This document shows, piece by piece, positions 1 through 7,558 of a DNA stretch of 17,489 nt. The DNA lies in the NCBI GenBank assembly GCA_030598525.1, contig JAUVPT010000016.1:1-17489 (forward strand), written 5' to 3'. The translations under genes were made by a program, and so were the position numbers. The stretch comes from Gemmatimonadota bacterium (GTDB lineage Bacteria; Gemmatimonadota; Gemmatimonadetes; Palauibacterales; Palauibacteraceae). How positions within the stretch are numbered: the first letter of the stretch is position 1; every line of letters starts with the position of its first letter. The notes under the pieces are model-generated. The model did not search any database. It was given only the letters and a program-made list of their open reading frames with translations, and was not told the DNA's origin.

Positions 1-125
1 ACCAGGAGGGTCCATCCCTTGGCCAGGATGACTCCGAGCGCCACCAGGGAACACAGGACGAGGGGTATCATCATGAAGCCCCCGTCGCGGAAGATCGTCA
101 GCAGTTCATAGCTGGTGTCTTGCAC
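1..125 (-). CDS. MotA/TolQ/ExbB-family proton channel subunit, N-terminal fragment
   Basis: Only the first 41 residues lie in the window; the gene runs off the left edge. Reading begins at a GTG at 125, with GGAG eight bases upstream. The visible peptide has a short amphipathic stretch ending in FRDGG, then MMIPLVLCSLVALGVILAKG and WTLL. This is the usual start of ExbB/TolQ/MotA-type proteins: a Gly-Gly pair, a Met-X-Pro turn, and a first transmembrane helix that normally ends near a basic residue and an aromatic. In the family, pentamers of this subunit form a proton-driven motor in the inner membrane with an ExbD/TolR partner. The partner would lie to the left, outside the window. A separate promoter and 90-base gap set it apart from cdaA. 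The choice between ExbB, TolQ and MotA cannot be made from this fragment. Confidence 0.75.
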   Translation of the reverse strand, partial: MQDTSYELLTIFRDGGFMMIPLVLCSLVALGVILAKGWTLL

Positions 126-180
126 CCGACCGTCTCCGTTTGTCCGTTGACGAAGCAGCTTACTCGGCTCAAGAGGACGT

Positions 181-209
181 AGTTTACCGGGGCACGAAGG
201 CCCCGTCAA
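181..209 (-). promoter_or_regulatory. Sigma70-type promoter for the ExbB/TolQ-like gene
   Basis: On the minus strand a -35 box TTGACG (209-204) is separated by exactly 17 bases from a -10 box TAAACT (186-181). Transcription would start near 174 and give a leader of about 50 bases before the GTG at 125. The spacer holds a 5-bp inverted repeat, GGGGC-N6-GCCCC (204-189), which lies 12 bases after the cdaA stop. It could be a weak terminator stem for cdaA or an operator. No U-tract follows it. Confidence 0.65.
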
Positions 210-215
210 CGCGAT

Positions 216-1082
216 TCAGACGCTCGTATCGCTTCCTGCGGGGACTACCCCCGACCCCTCCACCGGATCCAGAGTGGGAAGTTGCCCCGACGCTGTCAGA
301 GAGATTTCCTCCTCACCCCCGGCCGCCAGGCGTGCCTCGAGGTCGTCCGGCCTGAGCCCCCTGTGAAGGATTCCGCGGTGCGCCAGGGAGATCTGGCCGG
401 TCTCTTCGGAAACCACCACCACGAGAGCATCGGTCTCCTCGGACAGTCCGAGCGCCGCACGGTGCCGGGTTCCCAGCGCCCGTTCGAGCGTCGGAGACTC
501 CGACAGGCGGAGGATAACGGACCCCGCGTACGCGACCTGATCCCGGCGTACGATCACGGCACCGTCGTGCAATGGCGAGTACGGTGTGAAGATCGTGGTC
601 AGCAACTCCGCCGTGACCTGAGCGTTGATCGGGGTCCCGTGATCCACATGATTCGCCAGGTCCACCTGGCGCTCGATCGCGATGATGCCCCCAATTTTCG
701 CCTTGGCCAGTCGATCCGAAGCCCGGACGATTTCTTCGACGACTTCCTGCTGTTCACGACGGGCGAACAACTGGAACAAGCGGGAGCGACCGAGACGCGC
801 CAGCGCCGTCCGGATCTCCTGCTGGAAGATCACGATCAGCGCGAATGCGCCGTACGTGAAGACCTGCGAGAGTATGTAGGGAATCAGCCGGAGCCCGGCC
901 GCCTGCGACAGGACGTAAACTGACACCAGAAACACGAAGCCGAGAAGGACCTGGAACGCCCGCGTGCCCGTGTACATGAGCAGGATTCGGTACACGAGCC
1001 ACGCGACGATCAGGATCTCAGCGAGGTCCTGCCACGCGAACTGATCGAGCAGGAATCCCAGGTAGTCGATGATCGCGTTCAT
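216..1082 (-). CDS. cdaA: Diadenylate cyclase (CdaA/DacA type)
   Basis: This is a membrane-bound enzyme that condenses two ATP into cyclic di-AMP, a second messenger linked to osmotic, potassium and cell-wall control. The 288-residue protein has three hydrophobic helices (about 21-37, 43-60 and 68-86), a linker, and a DAC (DisA_N) domain from about residue 110. The signature motifs are intact: DGA at 173-175 and GTRHRAA around 204-210. The start is the ATG at 1082 because it gives an ATGA overlap with the folP stop. An in-frame ATG at 1121 would place 13 extra residues inside folP and is less likely. The residues after about 250 are acidic and low in complexity. The usual Firmicutes partner gene cdaR (YbbR) is not next to it; a folP-cdaA pair is common in FCB-type bacteria. 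It is the last gene of the long minus-strand run. Confidence 0.95.
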   Translation of the reverse strand: MNAIIDYLGFLLDQFAWQDLAEILIVAWLVYRILLMYTGTRAFQVLLGFVFLVSVYVLSQAAGLRLIPYILSQVFTYGAFALIVIFQQEIRTALARLGRSRLFQLFARREQQEVVEEIVRASDRLAKAKIGGIIAIERQVDLANHVDHGTPINAQVTAELLTTIFTPYSPLHDGAVIVRRDQVAYAGSVILRLSESPTLERALGTRHRAALGLSEETDALVVVVSEETGQISLAHRGILHRGLRPDDLEARLAAGGEEEISLTASGQLPTLDPVEGSGVVPAGSDTSV

Positions 1083-1960
1083 GTCGCCCGGCTCAGCGTT
1101 CCGGAGTTCCGGATGGCCCACGCAACGTCCAGGGCCCGACGAACCTGGCGCACGTCATGGACCCGGAACAAACGGGCTCCACGCTCCAGGGCGGCCAGGC
1201 ACGCCGCGATCGTGCCCTCGAGACGCTCTTCCACGGGCACGTCCAGGATCGCCCCGATGAAAGACTTGCGGGACGGCCCCACGAGAACGGGCCGACCGAG
1301 ATCGAGAAGGCGTCCGATTCCGGCGATCAGCTCGAGGTTCCCCGCAGCCGACTTGCCGAAACCGATGCCGGGGTCCACCACGATCTGCCCGGGCGAGCAA
1401 CCGCGGTCGCAGGCCGTTTCGATCGAATGCCGAAGCCCGTCTCGCACCTCGCCTACCAGGTCGTCGTATTCCACGTCGCTTTGCATCGTGCGCGGGGTCC
1501 CTCGCATGTGCATCAGGATCAGGCCAGCTCCTGCCCGGGCAGCGACCTCCGCGAGTGCCGGATCGCGGCGCAGGCCGGAGACATCGTTCAGCACGGCCGC
1601 TCCTGCATCGACTGCGCGCTGTGCCACGTCGGCTTTCATGGTATCGATCGATACCGGGATCCCCCGAAGCGTGAGTCCTTCGACGACCGGACCAATCCGG
1701 TTCCACTCCTCGGTCGGCTCGACGGAGCAGGCTCCCGGGCGGGTGGATTCACCGCCGACGTCAATGAGATCGGCACCGTCGCCGAACATCTGTTCCGCCC
1801 GTGCGAGCGCCGCGCCCGTATCGGTATAGCTCCCACCGTCGGAAAAGGAGTCGGGTGTAAGGTTGATCACGCCGAGAACGAGGGGGCGCTCGGCGTGGAT
1901 GTCGAAACCCCGCACCGTCCATTCGCTCGGATCCGTGGCTACCGCCGCCGGGCCCACCAT
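1079..1960 (-). CDS. folP: Dihydropteroate synthase
   Basis: FolP joins p-aminobenzoate to 6-hydroxymethyl-7,8-dihydropterin diphosphate to give dihydropteroate, the sulfonamide-sensitive step of folate synthesis. The 293-residue protein is a TIM barrel of normal family length with all landmark motifs: NLTPDSFSDGG (33-43), GGESTRPG (69-76), SIDT (104-107), ND (125-126), MHMRGTP (150-156), DPGIGFGK (196-203), GPSRKSF (228-234) and RVHDV (266-270). The ATG at 1960 lies eight bases after the ftsH stop. Its Shine-Dalgarno sequence is weak, so coupling to ftsH translation is likely. The stop overlaps the cdaA start as ATGA. Its substrate p-aminobenzoate would come from the pabB-pabA pair at 14408-16512. 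Confidence 0.97.
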   Translation of the reverse strand: MVGPAAVATDPSEWTVRGFDIHAERPLVLGVINLTPDSFSDGGSYTDTGAALARAEQMFGDGADLIDVGGESTRPGACSVEPTEEWNRIGPVVEGLTLRGIPVSIDTMKADVAQRAVDAGAAVLNDVSGLRRDPALAEVAARAGAGLILMHMRGTPRTMQSDVEYDDLVGEVRDGLRHSIETACDRGCSPGQIVVDPGIGFGKSAAGNLELIAGIGRLLDLGRPVLVGPSRKSFIGAILDVPVEERLEGTIAACLAALERGARLFRVHDVRQVRRALDVAWAIRNSGTLSRAT

Positions 1961-1968
1961 CGCCGGAG

Positions 1969-3957
1969 TCAGGCCATCGCCGGTGATGGTTCTCCCCCCG
2001 GGTCCTCGCGGGGGGATTCACTCGATTGTCGGACTTCGGGAGCGGGGGGCAGGACCGGTGCAGGCATCGGTGCCAGTTCCTTCAGCGGTGGCAGCTCACC
2101 GCCGTCCTCGAGGGTCCGAACGTCCTCCAGGTCCAGCGTCTCGCGCTCGAGCAGGGCCTCCGCAATGGCCCCGAGGAGATCCCGGTTCGCGGTGAGTACC
2201 TCTTCCGCTTTCGCGTATGCCTCGTCCAGCATGCGCTTGATTTCGGCGTCCACCATTTCGGCGGTCTTGTCCGACACCTCGCGCCGCTGGCTGATCTCGC
2301 GACCCAGGAAGATCTCGTGATCCGGCTCACCCACGGCTATCGGACCGAGTACATCCGACATCCCGAATTGCGTGACCATGCGCCGCGCAATCCCTGTCGC
2401 GCGCTCGATGTCATTCCCCGCGCCCGTCGTGATCTTCGACGGTCCGAAGATCATCTCTTCTGCCACGCGACCGCCGAACAGCATGACCAGTTGCCCCTGG
2501 AGCCACCCCTTGGTGTAGTTGTGACGATCTTCCTCGGGCAGCGATGCGGTGATTCCCAGAGCCCGGCCACGCGGCATGATGCTGACCTTGTGGAGCGGGT
2601 CCAGCCCCGGCACCCGCCGAGCGATCACGGCATGTCCGGCTTCGTGGTATGCCGTCACCCGTCGCTCTTCCTCGGAAATGACCATGCTGCGCCGCTCGGC
2701 CCCCAGCATGACCTTGTCCTTGGCGGCCTCGAAGTCATCCATGTACACCCGGTCCTTGTCGTGCCGGGCGGCCAACAGGGCTGCCTCGTTCACGATGTTG
2801 GCCAGGTCCGCCCCGGATAGGCCCGGCGTGCCTTTCGCCAGGACCTTCAGGTTGACGTCGTCCGACAGCGGGATCTCTTTCGTGTGTACCCTTAGTATCC
2901 CCTCGCGTCCGTTCACATCGGGAAAGTCGACTACGATCTGGCGATCGAACCTCCCCGGGCGCAAAAGGGCCGGGTCCAGGACGTCGGGCCGGTTCGTCGC
3001 AGCCAGAAGGATCACACCCTCGTTGGACTCGAAACCGTCCATCTCGACAAGAAGCTGGTTGAGGGTCTGCTCTCTCTCATCGTGTCCGCCTCCGAGCCCC
3101 GCCCCCCGGTGCCTCCCCACCGCATCGATCTCGTCGATGAAGATGATGCACGGAGCGTGGGACTTGCCCTGCTCAAACAGGTCCCGGACACGGCTCGCAC
3201 CCACCCCGACAAACATCTCGACGAAGTCCGACCCACTCATCGAGAAGAACGGGCGGTCGGCCTCGCCGGCAACCGCCCGGGCAAGGAGCGTCTTGCCGGT
3301 TCCTGGAGGACCCACCAACAGAGCTCCCTTGGGGAGCCGTCCGCCCAGCCTTCGGAACTTGGCCGGATCCTTGAGGAACTCGATGATCTCCTCGAGCTCC
3401 TCCTTGGCCTCGTCGGCTCCGGCCACGTCGGCGAAAGTGACCTGCGGAGTATCCCCGGTCAGCAGCTTGGCCTTGGACTTCCCAAAGCTGAAGGCCCGCG
3501 AGCCGCCCGCCTGCATCTGACGGAAGAAGAAGAACCAGAGGCCGATGATGAGGATCCACGGAAGAACCGACACCAGATAGCTGACCCAGTTCGCGCCCGT
3601 CTCCTCCGCCTTGACCTCGACGCTTGCGGCCTCCAGCTCGTCGATGAGCTCCTGGCTCGCCTCCATCGGAAGAAGGGTGTGGAACTGGTCGACCGGTTGG
3701 CCGTCGACCTGCATGGGGATCCTCAGCTCGCCCTCGACCTTGCGGGTCTCGGAGAAGGTCACCGATAGAACGTTGTCGCCCTCCAGCTGCTCACGGAACT
3801 CGGTGTAGGTGAGTTCGCGCTCCAGCTGGCGGCTCGTCTCCATCACCTGGAATATGGCCAGCGGAATCAGAATCACGAGCGCCCAGAAGGACGCTGTGCG
3901 CAGAAAGCGCGATGTCTTCTGATCCTTGTTCCCGTCGTCCGGGCTCGTCTTTGCCAC
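1969..3957 (-). CDS. ftsH: ATP-dependent zinc metalloprotease FtsH
   Basis: FtsH is a hexameric inner-membrane AAA+ protease that degrades misfolded membrane proteins and some short-lived regulators. The 662-residue protein has two transmembrane helices (about 20-38 and 124-145) flanking a periplasmic domain. The AAA module follows, with Walker A GPPGTGKT (216-223), Walker B IIFIDEID (271-278), and the second region of homology with arginine fingers near R336 and R339. The M41 peptidase domain has HEAGH (438-442) and a likely third zinc ligand, D516. The C-terminus from about 620 is Pro-, Glu- and Ser-rich and probably disordered. The start is a GTG at 3957, with AGGAAGGA five bases upstream. 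It follows hpt after 32 bases; hpt-ftsH adjacency is widespread in bacteria. Confidence 0.98.
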   Translation of the reverse strand: MAKTSPDDGNKDQKTSRFLRTASFWALVILIPLAIFQVMETSRQLERELTYTEFREQLEGDNVLSVTFSETRKVEGELRIPMQVDGQPVDQFHTLLPMEASQELIDELEAASVEVKAEETGANWVSYLVSVLPWILIIGLWFFFFRQMQAGGSRAFSFGKSKAKLLTGDTPQVTFADVAGADEAKEELEEIIEFLKDPAKFRRLGGRLPKGALLVGPPGTGKTLLARAVAGEADRPFFSMSGSDFVEMFVGVGASRVRDLFEQGKSHAPCIIFIDEIDAVGRHRGAGLGGGHDEREQTLNQLLVEMDGFESNEGVILLAATNRPDVLDPALLRPGRFDRQIVVDFPDVNGREGILRVHTKEIPLSDDVNLKVLAKGTPGLSGADLANIVNEAALLAARHDKDRVYMDDFEAAKDKVMLGAERRSMVISEEERRVTAYHEAGHAVIARRVPGLDPLHKVSIMPRGRALGITASLPEEDRHNYTKGWLQGQLVMLFGGRVAEEMIFGPSKITTGAGNDIERATGIARRMVTQFGMSDVLGPIAVGEPDHEIFLGREISQRREVSDKTAEMVDAEIKRMLDEAYAKAEEVLTANRDLLGAIAEALLERETLDLEDVRTLEDGGELPPLKELAPMPAPVLPPAPEVRQSSESPREDPGGEPSPAMA

Positions 3958-3962
3958 GTCAG

Positions 3963-3970
3963 TCCTTCCT
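3963..3970 (-). promoter_or_regulatory. Ribosome binding site of ftsH
   Basis: AGGAAGGA on the minus strand, five bases before GTG 3957. It supports the non-ATG start of ftsH. Confidence 0.7.
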
Positions 3971-3989
3971 CTGCGTTTCCATCAGCGGC

Positions 3990-4574
3990 TCAAATGCTGG
4001 CCACGAACGGGAGATGTCGGAAATCCTCGGCATGGTCAAGCCCGTACCCGACCAGGAAGTCCGCCGGGGCATCGAATCCCACCCAACGGGGCTCCAACAC
4101 CAGGCCTTCCGCAATGTGCTTGTGAAGCATGGCGCACAATTCGATCGAAGCGGGAGACCGTGCCTCCACCGCCCGCGTCAGCCGGTTGATCGTATTGCCG
4201 CTGTCCACGATGTCCTCGACGAGGATGATGTGCCGTCCCTCGATCGGCGCCGTGGGATCGTACAGAAGCTTGACGTCGCCGGACGACGTCGTGCCCGCAC
4301 CGTAGCTCGAGGCCACGATGAAATCCACGTGAAGCGGCCGATCGATGTGGCGAACCAGGTCACTCAGGAAGATGAACGATCCCTTCAACAGCCCGAGGAT
4401 GAGAACGTCGGCATCGGGTCCGTAGTGCTCGGTGATCTCGGCTCCCATCTCGCGAACCCGGCCGGCGATCGCGGCGGCGCTGAAGACCACACTCTTCAGT
4501 TCCCGGCCGCCGGTACGCGCCAGTAGCCCTTCTTCCGTCAGGTACGGCGCCCCAGCTCGTGCCTGGTCATTCAT
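3990..4574 (-). CDS. hpt: Hypoxanthine phosphoribosyltransferase
   Basis: Hpt salvages hypoxanthine (and usually guanine) with PRPP to IMP or GMP in the cytoplasm. The 194-residue protein is a type I phosphoribosyltransferase with LKGS (63-66), the SSYG loop (89-92), the PRPP-binding motif VEDIVDSGNTI (119-129), and the purine-specificity region ending in FLVGYGLDHAEDFRHLPFV. Length fits the bacterial family (about 180 residues) with a short N-terminal extension. The ATG at 4574 overlaps the end of tilS by eight bases, which indicates coupling. The tilS-hpt-ftsH order is common across bacteria. Confidence 0.96.
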   Translation of the reverse strand: MNDQARAGAPYLTEEGLLARTGGRELKSVVFSAAAIAGRVREMGAEITEHYGPDADVLILGLLKGSFIFLSDLVRHIDRPLHVDFIVASSYGAGTTSSGDVKLLYDPTAPIEGRHIILVEDIVDSGNTINRLTRAVEARSPASIELCAMLHKHIAEGLVLEPRWVGFDAPADFLVGYGLDHAEDFRHLPFVASI

Positions 4575-5991
4575 GTCTCAACTCGAACTCCAACAAGGAA
4601 TAGTGCTCGCCGGACCCGCGGTCCGTCTCGGCCGTGGCCAACCCTTCGATCCATAGAACATTGCCCATCCGGTCGGCCAGAACCGGAAGGCGGGCCCGCT
4701 CGCTCACGGGAATCCGACGGTCGCCAAAGAACTTTTTGAGCTTCCGTGTACCGCCCGCGAGTCGAATCCTGTCCCCGTCTCTCCAACCCCGAAACATCAA
4801 GGGATAATGTCCCGGGGACACGGCCACGGCAATCCGCTCAGGAAGGGCCGCTCCGCCCGATACTGGCCTCCACCGTACTTCCAGCGCCCGCTCTCCGATC
4901 CGCACCCGTCCGGCACCCGTGCGCTCATGCACCAGCAACACGTCCGGGCGCAGGGGTTCGGCTTCCCGCCCGATGATGACGCGGTCGTACTCTCTCGAGA
5001 TCTCGAGGCCGCCTCCGAGGGTCACCCGCCCGCCGCTGCGGCCCTCGCTGATAAACTCCACGCCAGCGCGGGTTCCTCCCGCCGTGAGCGCCACTCCGCC
5101 CGCGCGAGCCACCCGTCGGAGAGCGACAGCCAGGATCTCGGGGCCGCCTCGGGCCAGGCTCGCGCGGCACAACTCCAGCCGCCCGGGTCGGGTCCGCCCG
5201 ACAGCGGATTCCATCAACAACCAGGCAGCGGCTCGCTCGTTCAGGTCCCGTGCCCGGGCGGCCGCCTGTCCGAGAGATACCAGACGCTGAACAGTTCCGG
5301 GGTCCAGGCGTTCCATCTCCGGGATGACCTCGGTCCGCAGTCGAGCTCGGGCCCAACGCCGATCCGCGTTGGATGGGTCATCGATCCACGACACGCCGAG
5401 GCCTTCCAAATAGTCGGAGAGGGCCCGCCGGCGGAAGGGCAGGAGCGGCCGAACGATCTGTCCCCGGCGCGCAGGTACGCCGGCCAACCCCCTCAGATCC
5501 GTGCCTCGCATCAGTCGGAACAGCACGGTTTCCGCCTGGTCGTCGGCATGGTGTCCTACAGCCAGTCGGTCGGCCTTCCGGTCTCGGACCAGGCCCTCCA
5601 GCCACCGATAGCGGGCGTCCCGCAGACTGGCCTGTTTGACCCTCGGGGGGATCACCGGTGCCCCGATGTGGCAGTGCACGCCGAGGCCCGTCGCCCGTTC
5701 GTTCGCCAGTACTCCGTCGGCCTCCGAGCCGGCCCGCACCCGGTGATCGAAATGCGCCGCTTCCAGGCGCAGGTCGAACCCGGGAGCCAGCTCGGACAGC
5801 AGATGAAGGAGCGCCGTGGAGTCCGGTCCCCCCGACAACGCCACGATGACCTTTGACCCCCGCGGGATCAGGTCGGGCTGTGCGCACAAATGGGCCCTCA
5901 GCAGGGCCGGGAGTTCGGGAGGGCCGACGGTGTGACGAGAGGTGGGGCTTACCGTGCTCCCTCCGTCTACCGGACCTGGCTCTGACGCCAC
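4567..5991 (-). CDS. tilS: tRNA(Ile)-lysidine synthase
   Basis: TilS adds lysine to C34 of the CAU-anticodon tRNA-Ile so that it reads AUA codons. The 474-residue protein starts with an unconserved segment of about 45 residues, followed by the PP-loop ATPase domain: SGGPDS (53-58), HFDHRVR (80-86), GHHADDQAET (146-155), MRGT (161-164), DPSN (205-208). A middle domain and a C-terminal TilS domain follow, with GGTRKLKKFF near residue 415. Only a GTG at 5991 fits as a start in this frame, and it has no clear Shine-Dalgarno. It overlaps the preceding 99-codon ORF by 25 bases, so initiation may depend on translation of that ORF. The exact N-terminus is therefore uncertain. Confidence 0.95.
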   Translation of the reverse strand: MASEPGPVDGGSTVSPTSRHTVGPPELPALLRAHLCAQPDLIPRGSKVIVALSGGPDSTALLHLLSELAPGFDLRLEAAHFDHRVRAGSEADGVLANERATGLGVHCHIGAPVIPPRVKQASLRDARYRWLEGLVRDRKADRLAVGHHADDQAETVLFRLMRGTDLRGLAGVPARRGQIVRPLLPFRRRALSDYLEGLGVSWIDDPSNADRRWARARLRTEVIPEMERLDPGTVQRLVSLGQAAARARDLNERAAAWLLMESAVGRTRPGRLELCRASLARGGPEILAVALRRVARAGGVALTAGGTRAGVEFISEGRSGGRVTLGGGLEISREYDRVIIGREAEPLRPDVLLVHERTGAGRVRIGERALEVRWRPVSGGAALPERIAVAVSPGHYPLMFRGWRDGDRIRLAGGTRKLKKFFGDRRIPVSERARLPVLADRMGNVLWIEGLATAETDRGSGEHYSLLEFELRHE

Positions 5992-6266
5992 GTGCCCGCG
6001 TTGCGGTCGAAACGGAGTTCGCTCGGTACGGAAACCCCCTGTCCGACCGAAGCCGGTCCTGGATTCTCCGCAGACGGCTCTGCGTACGGCGTCTCCACCG
6101 CGCCCCCCACGATGGCGCCCTTCTCCGCCGGGCCCAGCGTGCGGTCGCGGCCCGATACGTAGATATCGAACGCACGCCTCATGTCCAGGCGAGCCGGGAG
6201 TCCCACATCAGGAGAGACAGCCCTCTGCGGGGCTTTCGCCTCTGATGCACCAGTCGTCTCAGTCAT
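5967..6266 (-). CDS. Unknown 99-residue protein between frr and tilS
   Basis: I do not recognise this family. The ATG at 6266 overlaps the frr stop as ATGA, and the ORF ends at a TAG inside the start region of tilS, so it fits exactly into the operon. From about residue 29 to 62 nearly all codons end in G or C (29 of 32 in residues 30-61), with lower GC at codon positions 1 and 2. This is the pattern of real coding sequence in a GC-rich genome. The first 28 codons lack it. The peptide is hydrophilic, with no transmembrane segment, signal peptide or Cys cluster; its centre reads FDIYVSGRDRTLGPAEKGAI. Many bacteria have uppS and cdsA after frr; here they are absent. It could be a small lineage-specific protein, or a translated spacer that couples frr to tilS. 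Confidence 0.5.
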   Translation of the reverse strand: MTETTGASEAKAPQRAVSPDVGLPARLDMRRAFDIYVSGRDRTLGPAEKGAIVGGAVETPYAEPSAENPGPASVGQGVSVPSELRFDRNAGTWRQSQVR

Positions 6267-6820
6267 ACCTCCAACACTTCCTTTTCCCGGCGCTCCAGCA
6301 TGGAGTCCAGCTTCGAGATATGGCCGTCCGTCAACTCCTGGAGCTTCTCGAGGTCACGTCGCATCTCGTCCTCGCCGATGTCGCCGTCCTTCTTTTGACG
6401 CTCGATCTCGGCCTTGGCCTTGTGGCGAGCGTGGCGCACGGCCACCCGGCCTTCCTCAGTCATCCGGTGAAGTACTTTGACCATCTCACGTCGCCGCTCC
6501 TCCGTAAGTGGGGGGATGCTGACGCGAATGACGTTGCCATCGACGGACGGGTTGAGACCCAGGTCCGCCGACTGTATGGCCTTGGCGACGGTACTGACCA
6601 GGTTGGTGTCCCATGGCTGAACGACCAGCATCTGGGGCTCGGGCGCGGTGACCGTCGCGGTCTGCTTGAGAGGCATCTTGGAGCCGTACGCGTCTACCTG
6701 TACGGTATCGAGCAGACCCGTCGATGCCTTCCCCGTGCGCACTCCCGAAAACTCTCGCGAGATGGCCTCCAGGTTCCGGTCCATCTGCTGGGAGGCTTCC
6801 TTCAGTGTCGGGCTGACCAT
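6263..6820 (-). CDS. frr: Ribosome recycling factor
   Basis: RRF works with EF-G to split the ribosome after termination. The 185-residue length is typical. Family features are the N-terminal FSGVRTGKAS region, the PEPQMLVVQPWD segment, IRVSIPPLTEERRREMVK at the domain boundary, and a C-terminal helix ending SMLERREKEVLEV. The ATG at 6820 has GGGGG seven bases upstream. It follows pyrH after 13 bases; pyrH-frr is one of the most conserved bacterial gene pairs. Its stop overlaps the next ORF as ATGA. Confidence 0.98.
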   Translation of the reverse strand: MVSPTLKEASQQMDRNLEAISREFSGVRTGKASTGLLDTVQVDAYGSKMPLKQTATVTAPEPQMLVVQPWDTNLVSTVAKAIQSADLGLNPSVDGNVIRVSIPPLTEERRREMVKVLHRMTEEGRVAVRHARHKAKAEIERQKKDGDIGEDEMRRDLEKLQELTDGHISKLDSMLERREKEVLEV

Positions 6821-6833
6821 CTGACGTCCCCCT

Positions 6834-7547
6834 TCACGTTACGAGTGTACCGATCCTCTCGCCCTGCAGAGCCGCGAGAATCGCCCCCGACCTGCGGATG
6901 TTCAGAACGATCACCGGGAGAGCGTTGTCCCGGCACAGTGACACGGCAGCGGCATCCATTACGCCCAGTTCCTTGTTGATGACCTCCCTGTACGTGAGGT
7001 CGGGAATGAACTCGGCGTCCGGATCGTGGACGGGGTCGGCCGAATAGACTCCGTCCACCTTGGTGGCCTTCAGGATCACGTCGGCATCCATCTCGATGGC
7101 CCGGAGAACCGCCGCGGTATCGGTCGAAAAGTAGGGGTTCCCCGTTCCGCCCGCGAAGATGACCACACGGCCTTTTTCGAGGTGACGCAGGGCTCGTCTG
7201 CGAATGTAGGGCTCGGCCAACTGTTCCATCCGGATGGCCGTCATCACGCGCGACTCGACTCCGTGCCGCTCGAGCGCGTCCTGCAACGCCAGCGCGTTGA
7301 TCACGGTGGCGAGCATGCCCATGTAGTCGGCCGACACCCTGTCCATGCCTCGCGCGCTGGCCTCGGTCCCGCGAACGATGTTGCCGCCGCCCACGACAAG
7401 GCCCAGCCGGACCCCAGCGTCGTAGACCGTTTCGACTTCCAGGACGAGCCGATCGACGACCTCCGGCTCGATTCCGAATCCCTGGTCTCCCGCGAGCGAT
7501 TCGCCCGAGAGCTTGACCAGCGCCCGGGGATATTTCAGCTCCGGCAA
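6834..7547 (-). CDS. pyrH: UMP kinase
   Basis: PyrH phosphorylates UMP to UDP with ATP, the committed step to UTP and CTP; the bacterial enzyme is a hexamer of the amino-acid-kinase fold. The 237-residue protein shows KLSGE (12-16), GGGN (53-56), the DR..ADYMGMLAT region (69-81), GGTGNPYFSTDTAA (133-146) and KATKVDGVYSADP (160-172). The start is a TTG at 7547, chosen because GGGAGG lies five bases upstream and overlaps the end of tsf, and because the protein then begins at the usual distance from KLSGE. It lies 10 bases after tsf in the conserved tsf-pyrH-frr order. Confidence 0.97.
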   Translation of the reverse strand: MPELKYPRALVKLSGESLAGDQGFGIEPEVVDRLVLEVETVYDAGVRLGLVVGGGNIVRGTEASARGMDRVSADYMGMLATVINALALQDALERHGVESRVMTAIRMEQLAEPYIRRRALRHLEKGRVVIFAGGTGNPYFSTDTAAVLRAIEMDADVILKATKVDGVYSADPVHDPDAEFIPDLTYREVINKELGVMDAAAVSLCRDNALPVIVLNIRRSGAILAALQGERIGTLVT

Positions 7548-7552
7548 TGGTG

Positions 7553-7558
7553 CCTCCC
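7553..7558 (-). promoter_or_regulatory. Ribosome binding site of pyrH
   Basis: GGGAGG on the minus strand, five bases before TTG 7547 and touching the last base of the tsf stop codon. It fixes the rare TTG start of pyrH. Confidence 0.75.

Noticed and set aside
1113..2320. Long plus-strand open frames opposite folP and ftsH (also opposite tilS, frr, lepB and others).
   Set aside because: They are antisense frames of well-supported minus-strand genes, with no family motifs, and are expected in GC-rich DNA.
5378..6175. A 265-residue minus-strand frame across tilS and the upstream region.
   Set aside because: Its sequence is Arg/Gly/Ser-rich and shapeless, and it overlaps the PP-loop domain of tilS in another frame; the codon pattern there fits tilS.
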